Origin: Acidobacteriota bacterium | Lineage (GTDB): Bacteria; Acidobacteriota; Terriglobia; Bryobacterales; Bryobacteraceae | Direction of reading: 5' to 3' | DNA: 64,000 nucleotides | Assembly: GCA_026394015.1 (NCBI GenBank) | Contig: JAPKZA010000272.1 | Span: forward strand, 5,360 to 69,359 | Shown: positions 17,373 through 26,280 of the stretch, piece by piece | Position numbering within the stretch: position 1 is the stretch's first letter | Layout: every line of letters starts with the position of its first letter | Notes under the pieces: generated by a model | What the model was told of the DNA's origin: nothing | The model's database searches: none | Seen by the model: the letters and a program-made list of their open reading frames with translations, nothing else | Position numbers and translations under genes: made by a program

Positions 17373-20300
17373 CCGGTTGGGTGAACCAGGCGAGCAGGGG
17401 GCCGGGTTGGAGCCCGAGCCAGAAGATGCCGATGACGAAGGGGGTCATCATGGTGATTTCGCGGAGGTTGAGATCGGCTAGGCCCGTTGGCTTCGTTTCG
17501 CCGAGCATGGTTCGTTGATAGAGCCAGAGGAGGTAAGCGGCACCGAGAAGGATGCCGAGGACGGCTCCGGTGGCCCAGAGCGGCGAGACCGAGTAAACGC
17601 CTTGGATGAGGACGACCTCGCCGACGAAGCCGTTTAACGGGGGCATGCCCATGGAACTGAGTATGGCGACGAGGAAGAAGGTGGCGAAGATCGGCATCGA
17701 TTTGCCGAGACCGGTGTAGACGGCGATGAGGCGGGAGCCGTGGCGGTCATAGACGGCGCCGACAAGCAGGAAGAGCAGGGCGCTGGCGAGGCCGTGGTTG
17801 ACCTGTTGGAAGAGTGACCCGGCGAGCCCGTTCGGGGTGAAGGAGAAGATGCCGAGGGTGCAGAAGCCCATGTGGCTGATGGAGGAGTAGGCGATGAGGC
17901 GCTTCCAATCGGTCTGCATGAGGCAGACGAGGGCACCGTAGAGGATGGCGATGACGGAGACGGCAGCGAGCAGATCGGCGGACTCGCGGGCGGCGAGCGG
18001 GAAGAGGGGAAGGGAGAAGCGGAGGAGGCCGTACGTGCCGAGTTTGAGCAGGAGCGCAGCCAGCATGACCGAGCCGGCGGTGGGGGCTTCGGTGTGGGCG
18101 TCGGGGAGCCAGGTGTGGAAGGGAAACATCGGGATCTTGACGGCGAAGCCGGCGAGGAAGAGCCAGAAGAGCCAGCGTTGGGTGGCCAGGGGGAGCGGTG
18201 TCGCTAGCAGGGCAGGGAGGGCGAAGGTTCTCTGTTGGGTAAGGAGGAAGTGTTGGTGATGGAGGGCGATGATTCCTATGAGCAGGAAGACGGAGCCGAG
18301 GACGGTGTACAGAAAGAACTTCATGGCGGCTTGGGGGGCGCGTTCTCCGCCGTACCCGGCGATGAGGAAGTACATGGGGACGAGGACGACTTCGAAACAG
18401 AGGAAGAAGAGGAAGAGATCGAGGGAGACGAAGGTGCCGAGGACGGCTGATTCGAGGAGGAGGAACCAGGCGTAGAAGGCCTTGTCTCGGTTGGGGAGGA
18501 GTAGAGTGAGGAAGGAGACGCTGGTGGTCAGAAGGACGAAGGCGAAACTGATGCCATCGACTCCGATGAGGTACTGCGCGCCGAGGGACGGGATCCAGGG
18601 CGCTTGTTCGACCCATTGGAGGCCTCGTGCGGGATCGAAGTGGGAGAGGAGGGAGAGGGAAAACGCGAGTTCGGCCGCTGCGATGGCGGTGGCAACCAAG
18701 CGGGAGACTGTGGCGGGGAGGAGGCGTACGAGGAGGAGACCGACAAGCGGCCCGGCCAGGAGGGCCGAGAGGGGATGGTCCATGGGGTAACTACTCAGTG
18801 TGAAGTTCAGGGCGGTGTGGAGGAACAAGCCGAAGTCGAGGTTCGGGGCGGTGAAGCGGGTGGGGTCGGTTGCGACGCCGACACCGATCTGGCCGGTGGG
18901 GACGAGATCTCCGCCGGCTCCAGGAGCCGCCGTGTTGCGGGGCAGCGCCAGCAAGATGGATGCTGGGATGGCGAAGCGACCCGCACCGCCTCGTTCATAG
19001 CAGTAGAAGCCGGCTCCGGCTTTGTTCGCGCCATCGAAGGAGAAGCCGAAGATGAAGACGGTCGAGTTGGCTCCGGCCCCGCTCCAGGTGATTTCTTGGC
19101 CGTTGGCCCGGTTTACGTTGGTGACCGTCCCTTCGTTTTGCCATCTGAAAGTGTCTGGGATGTTTAATGTTGAGGTGAAACGACCGACCGTCGCTCCCGC
19201 GCCGTTGTCGACGGTGTAGTTGCCGCCGTCAAGAAACGGCCCTGCTCCGCCGCCGGGCAAACCGGGGATACTCGGCAAGCCGGGAATGGAGGGAAGCCCG
19301 GTAGAGAATGTGGCGAAGTAGCCGCCGGTGGTAGCGTCCTTCAAGATTTCACGAGTTCCGGTCGGGCCGGTGACGTTGAGTTTTGGGCCGGCATCGAGGA
19401 GGGTACCGACGATGGGATCGGCGGGCAAGCCGCTAGCTTGTTCGCTGCTGGCGAAAGTGAGGCATGTGCCGGGGGGCAAAGACTCATTCGCGGCGAACTG
19501 CGAGGCGGCGAGTTGGGCGGCGTTGTAACGATAGAACGTCCCGCTGCCGGCGTCGATCTTGATTTCCTGGGTGCCGAGCGGGCCGAGCGACAGCTTCGAA
19601 GAAATTCGGGAGAGGCTGACGTCGCCGATGCTCAGGGTGCCACCGCTCAACACCTTCTGCAGATCGGAGTCAGAGAAGGGGGTGCCGGTTGAGCAGAGTC
19701 CGCCGCGCTCGCTGATGGCGAGGTAGGTGGAGTTGCTGACGATGTTGCCGATTTTCACGGTCAACGGGGTATAACAGCCGAGAATGCCTCCGGGAACGTC
19801 GAAGACGATTTGATCAATGGCGGCGCAACAGCCCGAGCGGCCGCGATACCGGACGACCGCGGGACGGCCACCGACGAGAACTTCGACGGGGACATTCTGA
19901 TCGCCGGCGGCGGGGCCGGCGGCATCGTCACCCGCGATGGGGCCGAGGCCAGTGCCCCAGAGGGTGATCGTCTGGCCGGGCCGGGCCGAGGCCAGGATCG
20001 AGTTAATGGGCTGATCGGTTTGGGTATTGAAATTCTGAGCGATGGCTGGGCCGCTGCCGCCCTGGTTCGACGTAAAGATGCCGAAGCTGGAACGGACGAT
20101 GTTGACCGGGAAGTTGGCGCTGGTCTGGCCGCCGAAGCTGACGGTGAGTTGGCCCGCGCCGATCGGGGTGTTGGACGGGATGATAGCCCCCACCTGCGTG
20201 GCGAGGCTGTAGGCCAGGATCAGGTCGACGGTGGTGCCGCCGGAGGTGAGCTTCGCCGAGGTGCCGCCGAGAGTTCGGGGCAGGGGAAAGCTTCCGGCTT

Positions 20301-20487
20301 GGGCAATGGCCGCTGGGCCGATGTTGCGGCCGAAGATAGCGATCATTGAGCCCTGGGCCAAACTGCCGTTGGGCAGGGCCGCCAGGGCGTAGCTTGCGGT
20401 GTTTAGGGCGCCGGTGACAACGGGTTGCGCCGCGGCGGTGGCCGCCAGAAGGCCCACCATGCCGAGGAGAGGGAGTATGCGTCTCAT
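17347..20487 (-). CDS. nuoM: Fusion frame: secreted TIGR03437 protein joined to complete NuoM (complex I subunit M)
   Basis: One uninterrupted 1046-codon frame. Residues 1-21 are a signal peptide. About 22-265 match the TIGR03437 domain of Solibacter-type secreted proteins (GALNTASY, SMIAIFGRNIGP, LILAYSLATQVGAIIPSN, ITLWGTGLGP). About 266-568 are a second extracellular part with a GLPSIPGLPSIPGLPGGG linker. From Met569 (nt 18783) the 478 residues are a full NuoM with CFEVVLVPMYFLIAGYG, FAVKIPMFPFHTWLPDAHTE, KLGTYG and PPLNGFVGEVV, so the proton-path Glu and Lys residues remain. The junction reads ACACTGAGTAGTTACCCCATG with no clear ribosome site. A lost stop (TAA or TAG to TAC) or a sequencing error would create exactly this. 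No other nuo gene is nearby. Confidence 0.85.
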   Translation of the reverse strand: MRRILPLLGMVGLLAATAAAQPVVTGALNTASYALAALPNGSLAQGSMIAIFGRNIGPAAIAQAGSFPLPRTLGGTSAKLTSGGTTVDLILAYSLATQVGAIIPSNTPIGAGQLTVSFGGQTSANFPVNIVRSSFGIFTSNQGGSGPAIAQNFNTQTDQPINSILASARPGQTITLWGTGLGPIAGDDAAGPAAGDQNVPVEVLVGGRPAVVRYRGRSGCCAAIDQIVFDVPGGILGCYTPLTVKIGNIVSNSTYLAISERGGLCSTGTPFSDSDLQKVLSGGTLSIGDVSLSRISSKLSLGPLGTQEIKIDAGSGTFYRYNAAQLAASQFAANESLPPGTCLTFASSEQASGLPADPIVGTLLDAGPKLNVTGPTGTREILKDATTGGYFATFSTGLPSIPGLPSIPGLPGGGAGPFLDGGNYTVDNGAGATVGRFTSTLNIPDTFRWQNEGTVTNVNRANGQEITWSGAGANSTVFIFGFSFDGANKAGAGFYCYERGGAGRFAIPASILLALPRNTAAPGAGGDLVPTGQIGVGVATDPTRFTAPNLDFGLFLHTALNFTLSSYPMDHPLSALLAGPLVGLLLVRLLPATVSRLVATAIAAAELAFSLSLLSHFDPARGLQWVEQAPWIPSLGAQYLIGVDGISFAFVLLTTSVSFLTLLLPNRDKAFYAWFLLLESAVLGTFVSLDLFLFFLCFEVVLVPMYFLIAGYGGERAPQAAMKFFLYTVLGSVFLLIGIIALHHQHFLLTQQRTFALPALLATPLPLATQRWLFWLFLAGFAVKIPMFPFHTWLPDAHTEAPTAGSVMLAALLLKLGTYGLLRFSLPLFPLAARESADLLAAVSVIAILYGALVCLMQTDWKRLIAYSSISHMGFCTLGIFSFTPNGLAGSLFQQVNHGLASALLFLLVGAVYDRHGSRLIAVYTGLGKSMPIFATFFLVAILSSMGMPPLNGFVGEVVLIQGVYSVSPLWATGAVLGILLGAAYLLWLYQRTMLGETKPTGLADLNLREITMMTPFVIGIFWLGLQPGPLLAWFTQPVTAILGSR

Positions 20488-20507
20488 ATGGTGATCATAA
20501 TCCCAAA

Positions 20508-21857
20508 CTAGTCCTTTGGCGCAATCCCCAATGCCTTCATTTTTCGATAGAGATGGCTTCGCTCGAGTCCGAGTAGCTCGGCTGTGCGACTGACGTTGCC
20601 TTTGGCTTCTTCCAGCTTTTTGACGATGTACTCTCGCTCGGCGGCTTCGCGAACTTCCTGGAGGCTGGAGAAAGTTTCGACGGGAGCGCGGCGGGAGGTG
20701 GGCAAGGGGATGTGCCGAGCGTCGATCTTGACCTGCGGATTCATGATGACAATTCGCTCGATTAGGTTACGGAGTTCCCGCACGTTGCCGGGCCAGGCGT
20801 AATCCTGGAGCAGACCGACGGCGTCAGCCGAAAGTTCTTTCGGCTTGCGGCCATAGGCGGTGGTGAACTCGCGCAGAAAATGCAGGGCGAGGAGGGGGAC
20901 ATCTTCGACGCGGTCGCGCAGCGGCGGGACGTAGAAGGGGATGACGTTGAGACGATAGAAAAGATCTTCGCGGAAGTTCCCGCGGTCGATTTCCTGTTCC
21001 AACTGCTTGTTGGTGGCGGCGATGACGCGGCAATCGACTTGAATACTTTCGTTGGCACCGAGCGGTTCGACCCGCTGTTCGTCGAGTACACGGAGAACTT
21101 TGGCTTGCGTGCGGAGACTCATGTCGCCGACTTCGTCGAGAAAGAGCGAGCCGCCGTCGGCCTTTTGGATTTTGCCGATTTTGTCTTCGCTGGCTCCGGC
21201 GAACGAACCGCGGCGGTGGCCGAAGAGTTCGCTTTCGATCAAGTCTTCCGGGATGGCGGCGCAATTGACTTCGACAAACGTTTCTTTCGCTCGCTGGCTG
21301 AGTGCGTGAATGGAATGTGCGACTAGTTCTTTGCCGGTGCCACTTTCGCCGAAGATCAGGACACGGCCATTGGTGGCGGCCATGAGGCCGAGTTGTTGGC
21401 GTACGGCCTTCATGGGGACGCTGTCGCCGATGATGGGGTAGCGGGCGGCGGACTCGCCGAGGCGGGAGAGTTCGCCCGCCATGCGGCGCTGTTGGATGGC
21501 GTTCCGGATGACGACGAGAACTTTTTCGATGGTGAGTGGTTTTTCGAGGAAGTCGAAGGCTCCGAGCTTGGTGGCGCGAACGGCGGATTCGATGGTCGCG
21601 TGCCCGGAGATCATCACGACGGCGGGGCGGTCGGCCTCGGTGCGTTCCTGGATACGGTTGAGGACCTCCATGCCATCGAGGCCGGGCATCCAGACGTCGA
21701 GCAGGACGCAGTCGAAAATCTGTTCGGCCATGCGCGCAAGTCCTGCCTCTCCGCTGGAGGCGGACTCGGTGATGTAGCCTTCATCTTCAAGGACGGCGCA
21801 CAGGGTTTCGCGTATGCCGGGCTCGTCGTCAATGACCAGAATGTGATGGCGCTTCAT
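20508..21857 (-). CDS. ntrX: NtrC/NtrX-family sigma54-type response regulator with altered GAFTGA loop
   Basis: 449 residues in three domains. The receiver has Asp10-Asp11, phospho-acceptor Asp54 (LLDVWMPG) and Lys106. The AAA+ domain has Walker A GESGTGKE at 170-177, Walker B LFLDEVGD and the arginine-finger region NFREDLFYRLNVIPF. The C-terminal Fis-type helix-turn-helix ends VSRTAELLGLERSHLYRKM. The sigma54-contact loop reads GSFAGA (217-222) where GAFTGA is usual; the central Thr is Ala. It would activate sigma54 promoters if that loop still works. It overlaps the kinase gene by ATGA, so the pair is coupled. NtrX is the best guess because of the NtrY-like partner. Confidence 0.87.
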   Translation of the reverse strand: MKRHHILVIDDEPGIRETLCAVLEDEGYITESASSGEAGLARMAEQIFDCVLLDVWMPGLDGMEVLNRIQERTEADRPAVVMISGHATIESAVRATKLGAFDFLEKPLTIEKVLVVIRNAIQQRRMAGELSRLGESAARYPIIGDSVPMKAVRQQLGLMAATNGRVLIFGESGTGKELVAHSIHALSQRAKETFVEVNCAAIPEDLIESELFGHRRGSFAGASEDKIGKIQKADGGSLFLDEVGDMSLRTQAKVLRVLDEQRVEPLGANESIQVDCRVIAATNKQLEQEIDRGNFREDLFYRLNVIPFYVPPLRDRVEDVPLLALHFLREFTTAYGRKPKELSADAVGLLQDYAWPGNVRELRNLIERIVIMNPQVKIDARHIPLPTSRRAPVETFSSLQEVREAAEREYIVKKLEEAKGNVSRTAELLGLERSHLYRKMKALGIAPKD

Positions 21858-23831
21858 GCGCTGGTGGTAACCTCTTCCGCTACAAGCAGCGGTATCTCAA
21901 TAATAAAGCGAGCGCCGGACGGAGCGTTATCCTCGACGCGAATCTGCGCGTGATGATCGCTGAGAATATGGTTGACGATGGCGAGTCCCAGGCCGGTGCC
22001 GCGATCCTTGGTGGAGAAGTAGGGGAGGAACAGTTTCTCCTTATCTTCGGCGGAGATGCCGCAGCCGGTATCGGCGATGGTGAGTTCGACCGATTCCGGT
22101 GTGGGGGAGGAAGTCGAGACAAGTAGGCGGCGCAGGGGCGCGTTCTCCATGGCTTCGGCGGCGTTGTCGATGAGGTTGACGATCACCCGTTTGAACTGCT
22201 CGCGGTCGATATTCAACGGAGGTGGGCGCCAGGCTTTTGGTGATGGCGATGGAGTCGAGCCGTCCGGCGAAGACGGCGAGCGCGGTTTCGACGACTTCGT
22301 TGAGATCGGACGATTGCGGCTGCGCGGCGGGGAAACGAGCGAATTGGGAGAACTCGTCGACCAGGGTTTTCACGGTTTCGACCTCGTGAGCGATGGTGCG
22401 GGTGGATTCCCGGATGACGCGGGCGAACTCGGCCGTGGTGGGGGATTTATCCAGATGACGGGCGATGCGTTCGGCGCTGAGGGCGATGGGGGTGAGCGGG
22501 TTCTTGATTTCGTGGGCGATGCGGCGGGCGACCTCGTGCCAGGCGGCGGCTTTTTGGGCGCGCAGGAGTTCGCTCGTATCTTCGAGGACGAGCACGAAGC
22601 CGGAGGTGACGCGTTGGTCGATGGGGGCGACGGTGACGGAGAGGTGGAGGGTACGGCCGTTGAGGGCGAGATCGAGTTGGCGGGAGGCGACGCCGGTGCG
22701 GCGGGCGCGATTCATCAGGTAGCGGAGTTCGGTTGCGTCTTCGGGGCCGAAGAGGTGCTCGAGGCGCGTCGAGTCCGTGACGCGGACGCCGGGCAACATT
22801 TGCTGCAGGGCGCTGTTCACGGTTTGAATCCGTCCGTCGGGAGTGATGCTGATGACGCCGGTGGGGATAGACTCCAGGATCGTTTCGGTGAAGCGGCGCC
22901 GGGCTTCGAGTTCGCGGCTCGAAGTTTCCAGGGCTTGGGTCATCTCGTTGAAGGCGCGGATGAGCGTCGCGAGTTCGTCGATGGCTCCGACATTGATGCG
23001 GTGGTTCAGATTGCCGGCGCGGACTTCGCGGGCGGCGGTAAGGAGGGCGGTGATCGGTTCGGTGATCTGCCGGGAAAGGAAGAGGGCGACCCAGGCGGCG
23101 ACGAAGAGGATGAAGAGCGTGATGAGGGCGAGGTAGGTGAGGTAGAGTTGGCGGGTCTCTTTTCGGTTGACGCTGAGTTGGTCGTAGTCGGCGACGTAGC
23201 GCGAAATATCGCGCTCGGTGGTTTCGAGATCGATGGGGAAGAGAGCGGCCACGACAAGGGTGCTTCCGGAGCGAAGGGCGACGCGGAAGACGGTGGGCTT
23301 GCTGCTTTCGGCTCGCCCGCGGCTATCGTAGCCGCAGACGGTGAGGCGGGCGGCTTGCTGGGTGATCAGGTAGGCTTCGGCGATGTCGTTATCCGCACAG
23401 AACCGATCAAAGACTTTGGACGCTTTCTCGCCGCCGGTGGCGTAGGCTTCCAGTTCCGGCAAGCGGGCGAGCCATTGGCCCTGGGCGCTGAGGCGGAGTT
23501 GGAACTCGTTTTTGACCGAGCTGCCGAGCTCGATCAGCTCCAGGCGGACCCCCTCGGCCGGCCGGCTGAACCACTGCTTAATATTCAGGTTGAGCACCTG
23601 ATAGCTCCACAACACCATGAAGATGACGGGAAGGAAGCTTAAGATCATGGCTCCCATGACCAGCTTGGCCTTGATGCCGGAACCTTCCCGCTCTTTACTC
23701 CGCTCGATGTAGAGCTTGATCAGAATGCGAAACAACAAGAACGCCATCGTCACCATGAGCAGGAAAACGAGCGTGCTCATGGCCCAAAACAAGAGGACTT
23801 GATCGGTGGAGGACGGACCAAACTTGCCCAT
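21854..23831 (-). pseudogene. ntrY: NtrY-like sensor histidine kinase interrupted by a one-base frameshift
   Basis: The frame from ATG 23831 encodes three membrane segments (about 12-36, 57-78 and 231-253), a periplasmic sensor region, HAMP, PAS and a dimerisation domain with His440 (RRIAHEIKNPLTP). Near nt 22225, after AITKSLAP, the kinase sequence leaves this frame. It continues in the next frame as LNIDREQFKRVIVNLIDNAAEAM with the N, G1 (DTGCGI), F (LFLPYFST) and G2 (GTGLGLAIV) boxes. The combined length is one base over a multiple of three, so one extra base is present. The first frame runs on to 22041 with nonsense sequence. Either the gene is broken, or it is a sequencing error. Programmed slippage at GCGCCCACC is less likely. 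Confidence 0.85.
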
Positions 23832-23880
23832 GTTGAACGAGCCCTGCCAAACGCAAAACTATTAGCGGAGAATCAAAGGA

Positions 23881-24216
23881 TTAGTCTTGGGCCGCCTTGG
23901 CGGTGCGGAACTCGTACTGCTGAATTTCCATGGCGGCGCGTCCTTCCTCATAGCGGATGATTCTGCCGCGGGCGACGAGCTTGAGGGCCGTCTGGTTGTT
24001 CAACTGCGCTGGCCAACTGATGGCTAGTTCCAGGCGTTTGCCCGGTAACAACATGTGCTCAGTGGTGAAGTAAACCCCATTGCTGCTCATATTCACGGTC
24101 TGCCCGACCCCCATCTCGTCCGAGTTCTTCTTGTTGAGAACCTTGTATCGGACTTCCCGCTCGATGGGAAACCGGTCGCCGGTCCGCCGGTCGCTCTTGT
24201 TTTTGTCTTGAATCAA
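23881..24216 (-). CDS. Single-domain PilZ protein
   Basis: 111 residues from a TTG at 24216. That start is chosen because a strong AGGAGG site (reverse complement at 24224-24229) sits 7 nt before it; an ATG at 24264 in the same frame lacks such a site. The PilZ c-di-GMP signature is visible: the RRTGDRFPIEREVRY arginine motif near residue 10 and NMSSNGVYF (N-x-S-x-x-G) near 42. Stand-alone PilZ proteins bind c-di-GMP and act on motility, export or kinases. It lies 49 nt upstream of the ntrY start on the same strand and may be read with ntrYX. Confidence 0.85.
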   Translation of the reverse strand: MIQDKNKSDRRTGDRFPIEREVRYKVLNKKNSDEMGVGQTVNMSSNGVYFTTEHMLLPGKRLELAISWPAQLNNQTALKLVARGRIIRYEEGRAAMEIQQYEFRTAKAAQD

Positions 24217-24570
24217 AATACACCCTCCTAAATCTTTGGCCCGCAGCAAAGGCCCGATCCTCATGCTCCTGTTCCGGAGCGCGATGAAGACGTCGTTAAC
24301 GTCTTCACTAGGTTCCTACGGGGCGGGAAAGCGAACAATGGAACCCCGGGTTCAATGTGAACTGGTACGAGAGCAACCGGGGTACGTGGTACGCAAATTC
24401 GTTTCGGGTAGTACGTCGCACGGGCGGAATTCCAGGGGACAGAAAGTCCTTTTATTGCATCAGCTTAGCATTTAGCAGGGGCGGCCGCTGGCCTTGTCTC
24501 CGTAGTACTGCTGCTCCTAGACCATGGTTCTAAGTATTCCTGCGCATAGGTGGGGTATCCTACACTCAAC
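24217..24570. other. 354-nt non-coding stretch between divergent PilZ and RidA genes
   Basis: No plausible reading frame was seen. It holds the PilZ ribosome site, an 8-bp hairpin at 24286-24306 and, near the RidA side, a TATCCT box at about 24556. GC is lower than in the surrounding genes. I compared the minus-strand leader with the c-di-GMP riboswitch (GEMM) core by eye and found no match. Confidence 0.6.
24286..24306. other. Perfect 8-bp inverted repeat in PilZ leader
   Basis: GAAGACGT and ACGTCTTC flank a CGTTA loop. It lies about 70 nt upstream of the PilZ start. No U tract follows on either strand, so an operator or leader structure is as likely as a terminator. Confidence 0.5.
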
Positions 24571-24990
24571 ATGCGCATATTCCTCCTTCTTTTGATGGTT
24601 ACCACCTTCCTCACCGCGGCAGACAAGAAAGTCGTGGTTCCCAAAGACGCTAAACCCAGCCGGAATTTTTCTCCCGGCATCCTCAGCGGGGGCACGCTTT
24701 ATGTCTCCGGCCAGACGGGCGCGGACAAGACAGGCGCCTATCCAGAGAAGTTTGAAGACGAAGTGAAGCAGACGCTTGCTAACGTCGAGGAGATTCTGAA
24801 GGCAGGCGGCTGTACCTTTGCCGATGCCGTGGCCGTGCAGGTTTATCTGACCGATATGGAGATGTTCGCGCGGATGAACACGGTCTACACGAGCATTATC
24901 CCGGAACCTCGTCCGACGCGGACGACGGTTGGCGTTGCGAAGTTGGTGGGCAAGGCGCGGATTGAGATTACGGTGACGGCGCGCAAATAA
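24571..24990 (+). CDS. RidA-family protein with signal peptide
   Basis: 139 residues from the ATG at 24571. The N-terminus MRIFLLLLMVTTFLTAAD is a clear export signal, unlike classical cytosolic RidA (about 128 residues). The RidA core follows: SPGILSGGTLYVSGQTGADK, QTLANVEEILKAGGCTFADAV, VQVYLTDMEMFARMNTVY, and the active-site Arg in EPRPTRTTVGVAKL. RidA hydrolyses reactive enamines and imines formed from serine or threonine. A periplasmic copy must have another substrate or role. Its stop lies 6 nt from the stop of the convergent rarA gene. Confidence 0.88.
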   Translation: MRIFLLLLMVTTFLTAADKKVVVPKDAKPSRNFSPGILSGGTLYVSGQTGADKTGAYPEKFEDEVKQTLANVEEILKAGGCTFADAVAVQVYLTDMEMFARMNTVYTSIIPEPRPTRTTVGVAKLVGKARIEITVTARK

Positions 24991-24996
24991 GCGGCG

Positions 24997-26280
24997 CTAC
25001 GGTTTTTTCGATTCGCGGATTTCGCGAAGACGTTCGGCGATTTTCTTTTCGACGCCCCGGTCGTTGGGTTGGTAGAACTCGCGACCGGCCAGGGACGGCG
25101 GCAGGCATTCCATGCCCGTGACGGCGTCGGCGTATTGGTGGGCGTGTTTGTAGCCGGTGCCATAGCCGAGGCCCTTCATGAGCTTTGTAGGGGCGTTGCG
25201 GAGGTGCAGGGGGACGGGTTCGGCAACCGCCTGGCGGATTTCGGCGCGGACGGTGTTGAGGGCCTGATAGGCGGCGTCGGATTTGGAAGCCAGGGCGAGG
25301 TAGAGGGTGATCTGCGCCAGGGCTTGATCGCCTTCCGGGATGCCCAGAAAGTGCGCGGTCTGTTGGCAGGCGATGGCATGTTCGACGGCGCGGGGATCGG
25401 CCAGGCCGACGTCTTCGACGGCCATGCGGACGAGACGGCGGGCGATGAACATGCGGTCTTCCCCAGCTTCGAGCATACGGCCGAGCCAGTAAAGGGCGGC
25501 GTCGGCGTCGGAGGCGCGGACCGATTTTTGCAGGGCGGAGGCGAGATTGTAGTGTTCTTCGCCGCCCTTGTCGTACAGCAGCACTTTGCGCGAGAGGACC
25601 TCTTCGAGCACGGCTTCGGCGATTTCGGGGCCATCGACGGCGCTGGCGGCGAGGTCGAGGATGTTGTAAGCCGTCCGCGCGTCGCCATTCGAAAAGACGG
25701 CGATCTGTTCGAGCAGGTCATCGGTGGCGGTCTTTTCGAGTAGCGCGAGGCCGCGACGCAGGAGCGTGACCACTTGGGTAGTGGAGAGGGCTTGCAGCGT
25801 GAAGACGCGCGAGCGGGATAGGAGCGCGCCGACGATTTCGAAGGACGGATTTTCGGTGGTGGCGCCGATGAGGGTGACATCTCCCTTTTCGACGTAGGGG
25901 AGAAACGCGTCCTGCTGAGCCTTGTTGAACCGGTGGATTTCGTCGACGAAGAGCACGGTGCGGCGGCCGAGGCGATGGGTCTGTTCGGCGCGGGCCATGA
26001 CTTCACGAATTTCCTTGATGCCGCTGAGGACGGCGCTGAAGGGAACGAAGTCGCCCTTCGTGGTCTGGGCGATGATGGAGGCTAGCGTCGTCTTGCCGAC
26101 GCCGGGCGGGCCCCAGAGGATGATGGACCCGAGTTGGTCGTTCTCAATGGCGCGGCGGAGCGGTTTGCCCGGGCCGAGGATATGCTCCTGGCCGATGTAG
26201 TCATCGAGGGAGTGGGGGCGGAGCCGTTCGGCAAGCGGACGCCGGGAGGAGTCCGGTGCCGGGTTGCCGAACAGGCTCAT
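24997..26280 (-). CDS. rarA: Replication-associated recombination protein A (RarA/MgsA) AAA+ ATPase
   Basis: 427 residues, the normal length. An N-terminal PLAERLRPHSLDDYIGQEHIL leads to Walker A WGPPGVGKTTLA, Walker B FVDEIHRFNKAQQDAFLP, sensor IGATTENPSFE and the arginine-finger region LLSRSRVF. The C-terminal tetramerisation part contains LYWLGRMLEAGED, RRLVRMAVEDVGLADP and KLMKGLGYGTGYKHAH. RarA acts at stalled replication forks with single-strand binding protein. It overlaps the upstream methyltransferase gene by 4 nt. Confidence 0.93.
   Translation of the reverse strand: MSLFGNPAPDSSRRPLAERLRPHSLDDYIGQEHILGPGKPLRRAIENDQLGSIILWGPPGVGKTTLASIIAQTTKGDFVPFSAVLSGIKEIREVMARAEQTHRLGRRTVLFVDEIHRFNKAQQDAFLPYVEKGDVTLIGATTENPSFEIVGALLSRSRVFTLQALSTTQVVTLLRRGLALLEKTATDDLLEQIAVFSNGDARTAYNILDLAASAVDGPEIAEAVLEEVLSRKVLLYDKGGEEHYNLASALQKSVRASDADAALYWLGRMLEAGEDRMFIARRLVRMAVEDVGLADPRAVEHAIACQQTAHFLGIPEGDQALAQITLYLALASKSDAAYQALNTVRAEIRQAVAEPVPLHLRNAPTKLMKGLGYGTGYKHAHQYADAVTGMECLPPSLAGREFYQPNDRGVEKKIAERLREIRESKKP

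Noticed and set aside
22215-22235. Programmed +1 frameshift in ntrY
   Set aside because: A CCC-A context exists, but no stop codon or pausing signal lies at the shift, so mutation or sequencing error is simpler.
22056-23642. A 528-codon plus-strand open frame opposite the kinase gene
   Set aside because: Product is Gly/Glu/Asp-rich without any family motif; it mirrors the Leu/Arg-rich kinase sequence on the other strand.
24217-24570. c-di-GMP (GEMM) riboswitch upstream of the PilZ gene
   Set aside because: The conserved core sequence and paired stems could not be found on the minus strand.
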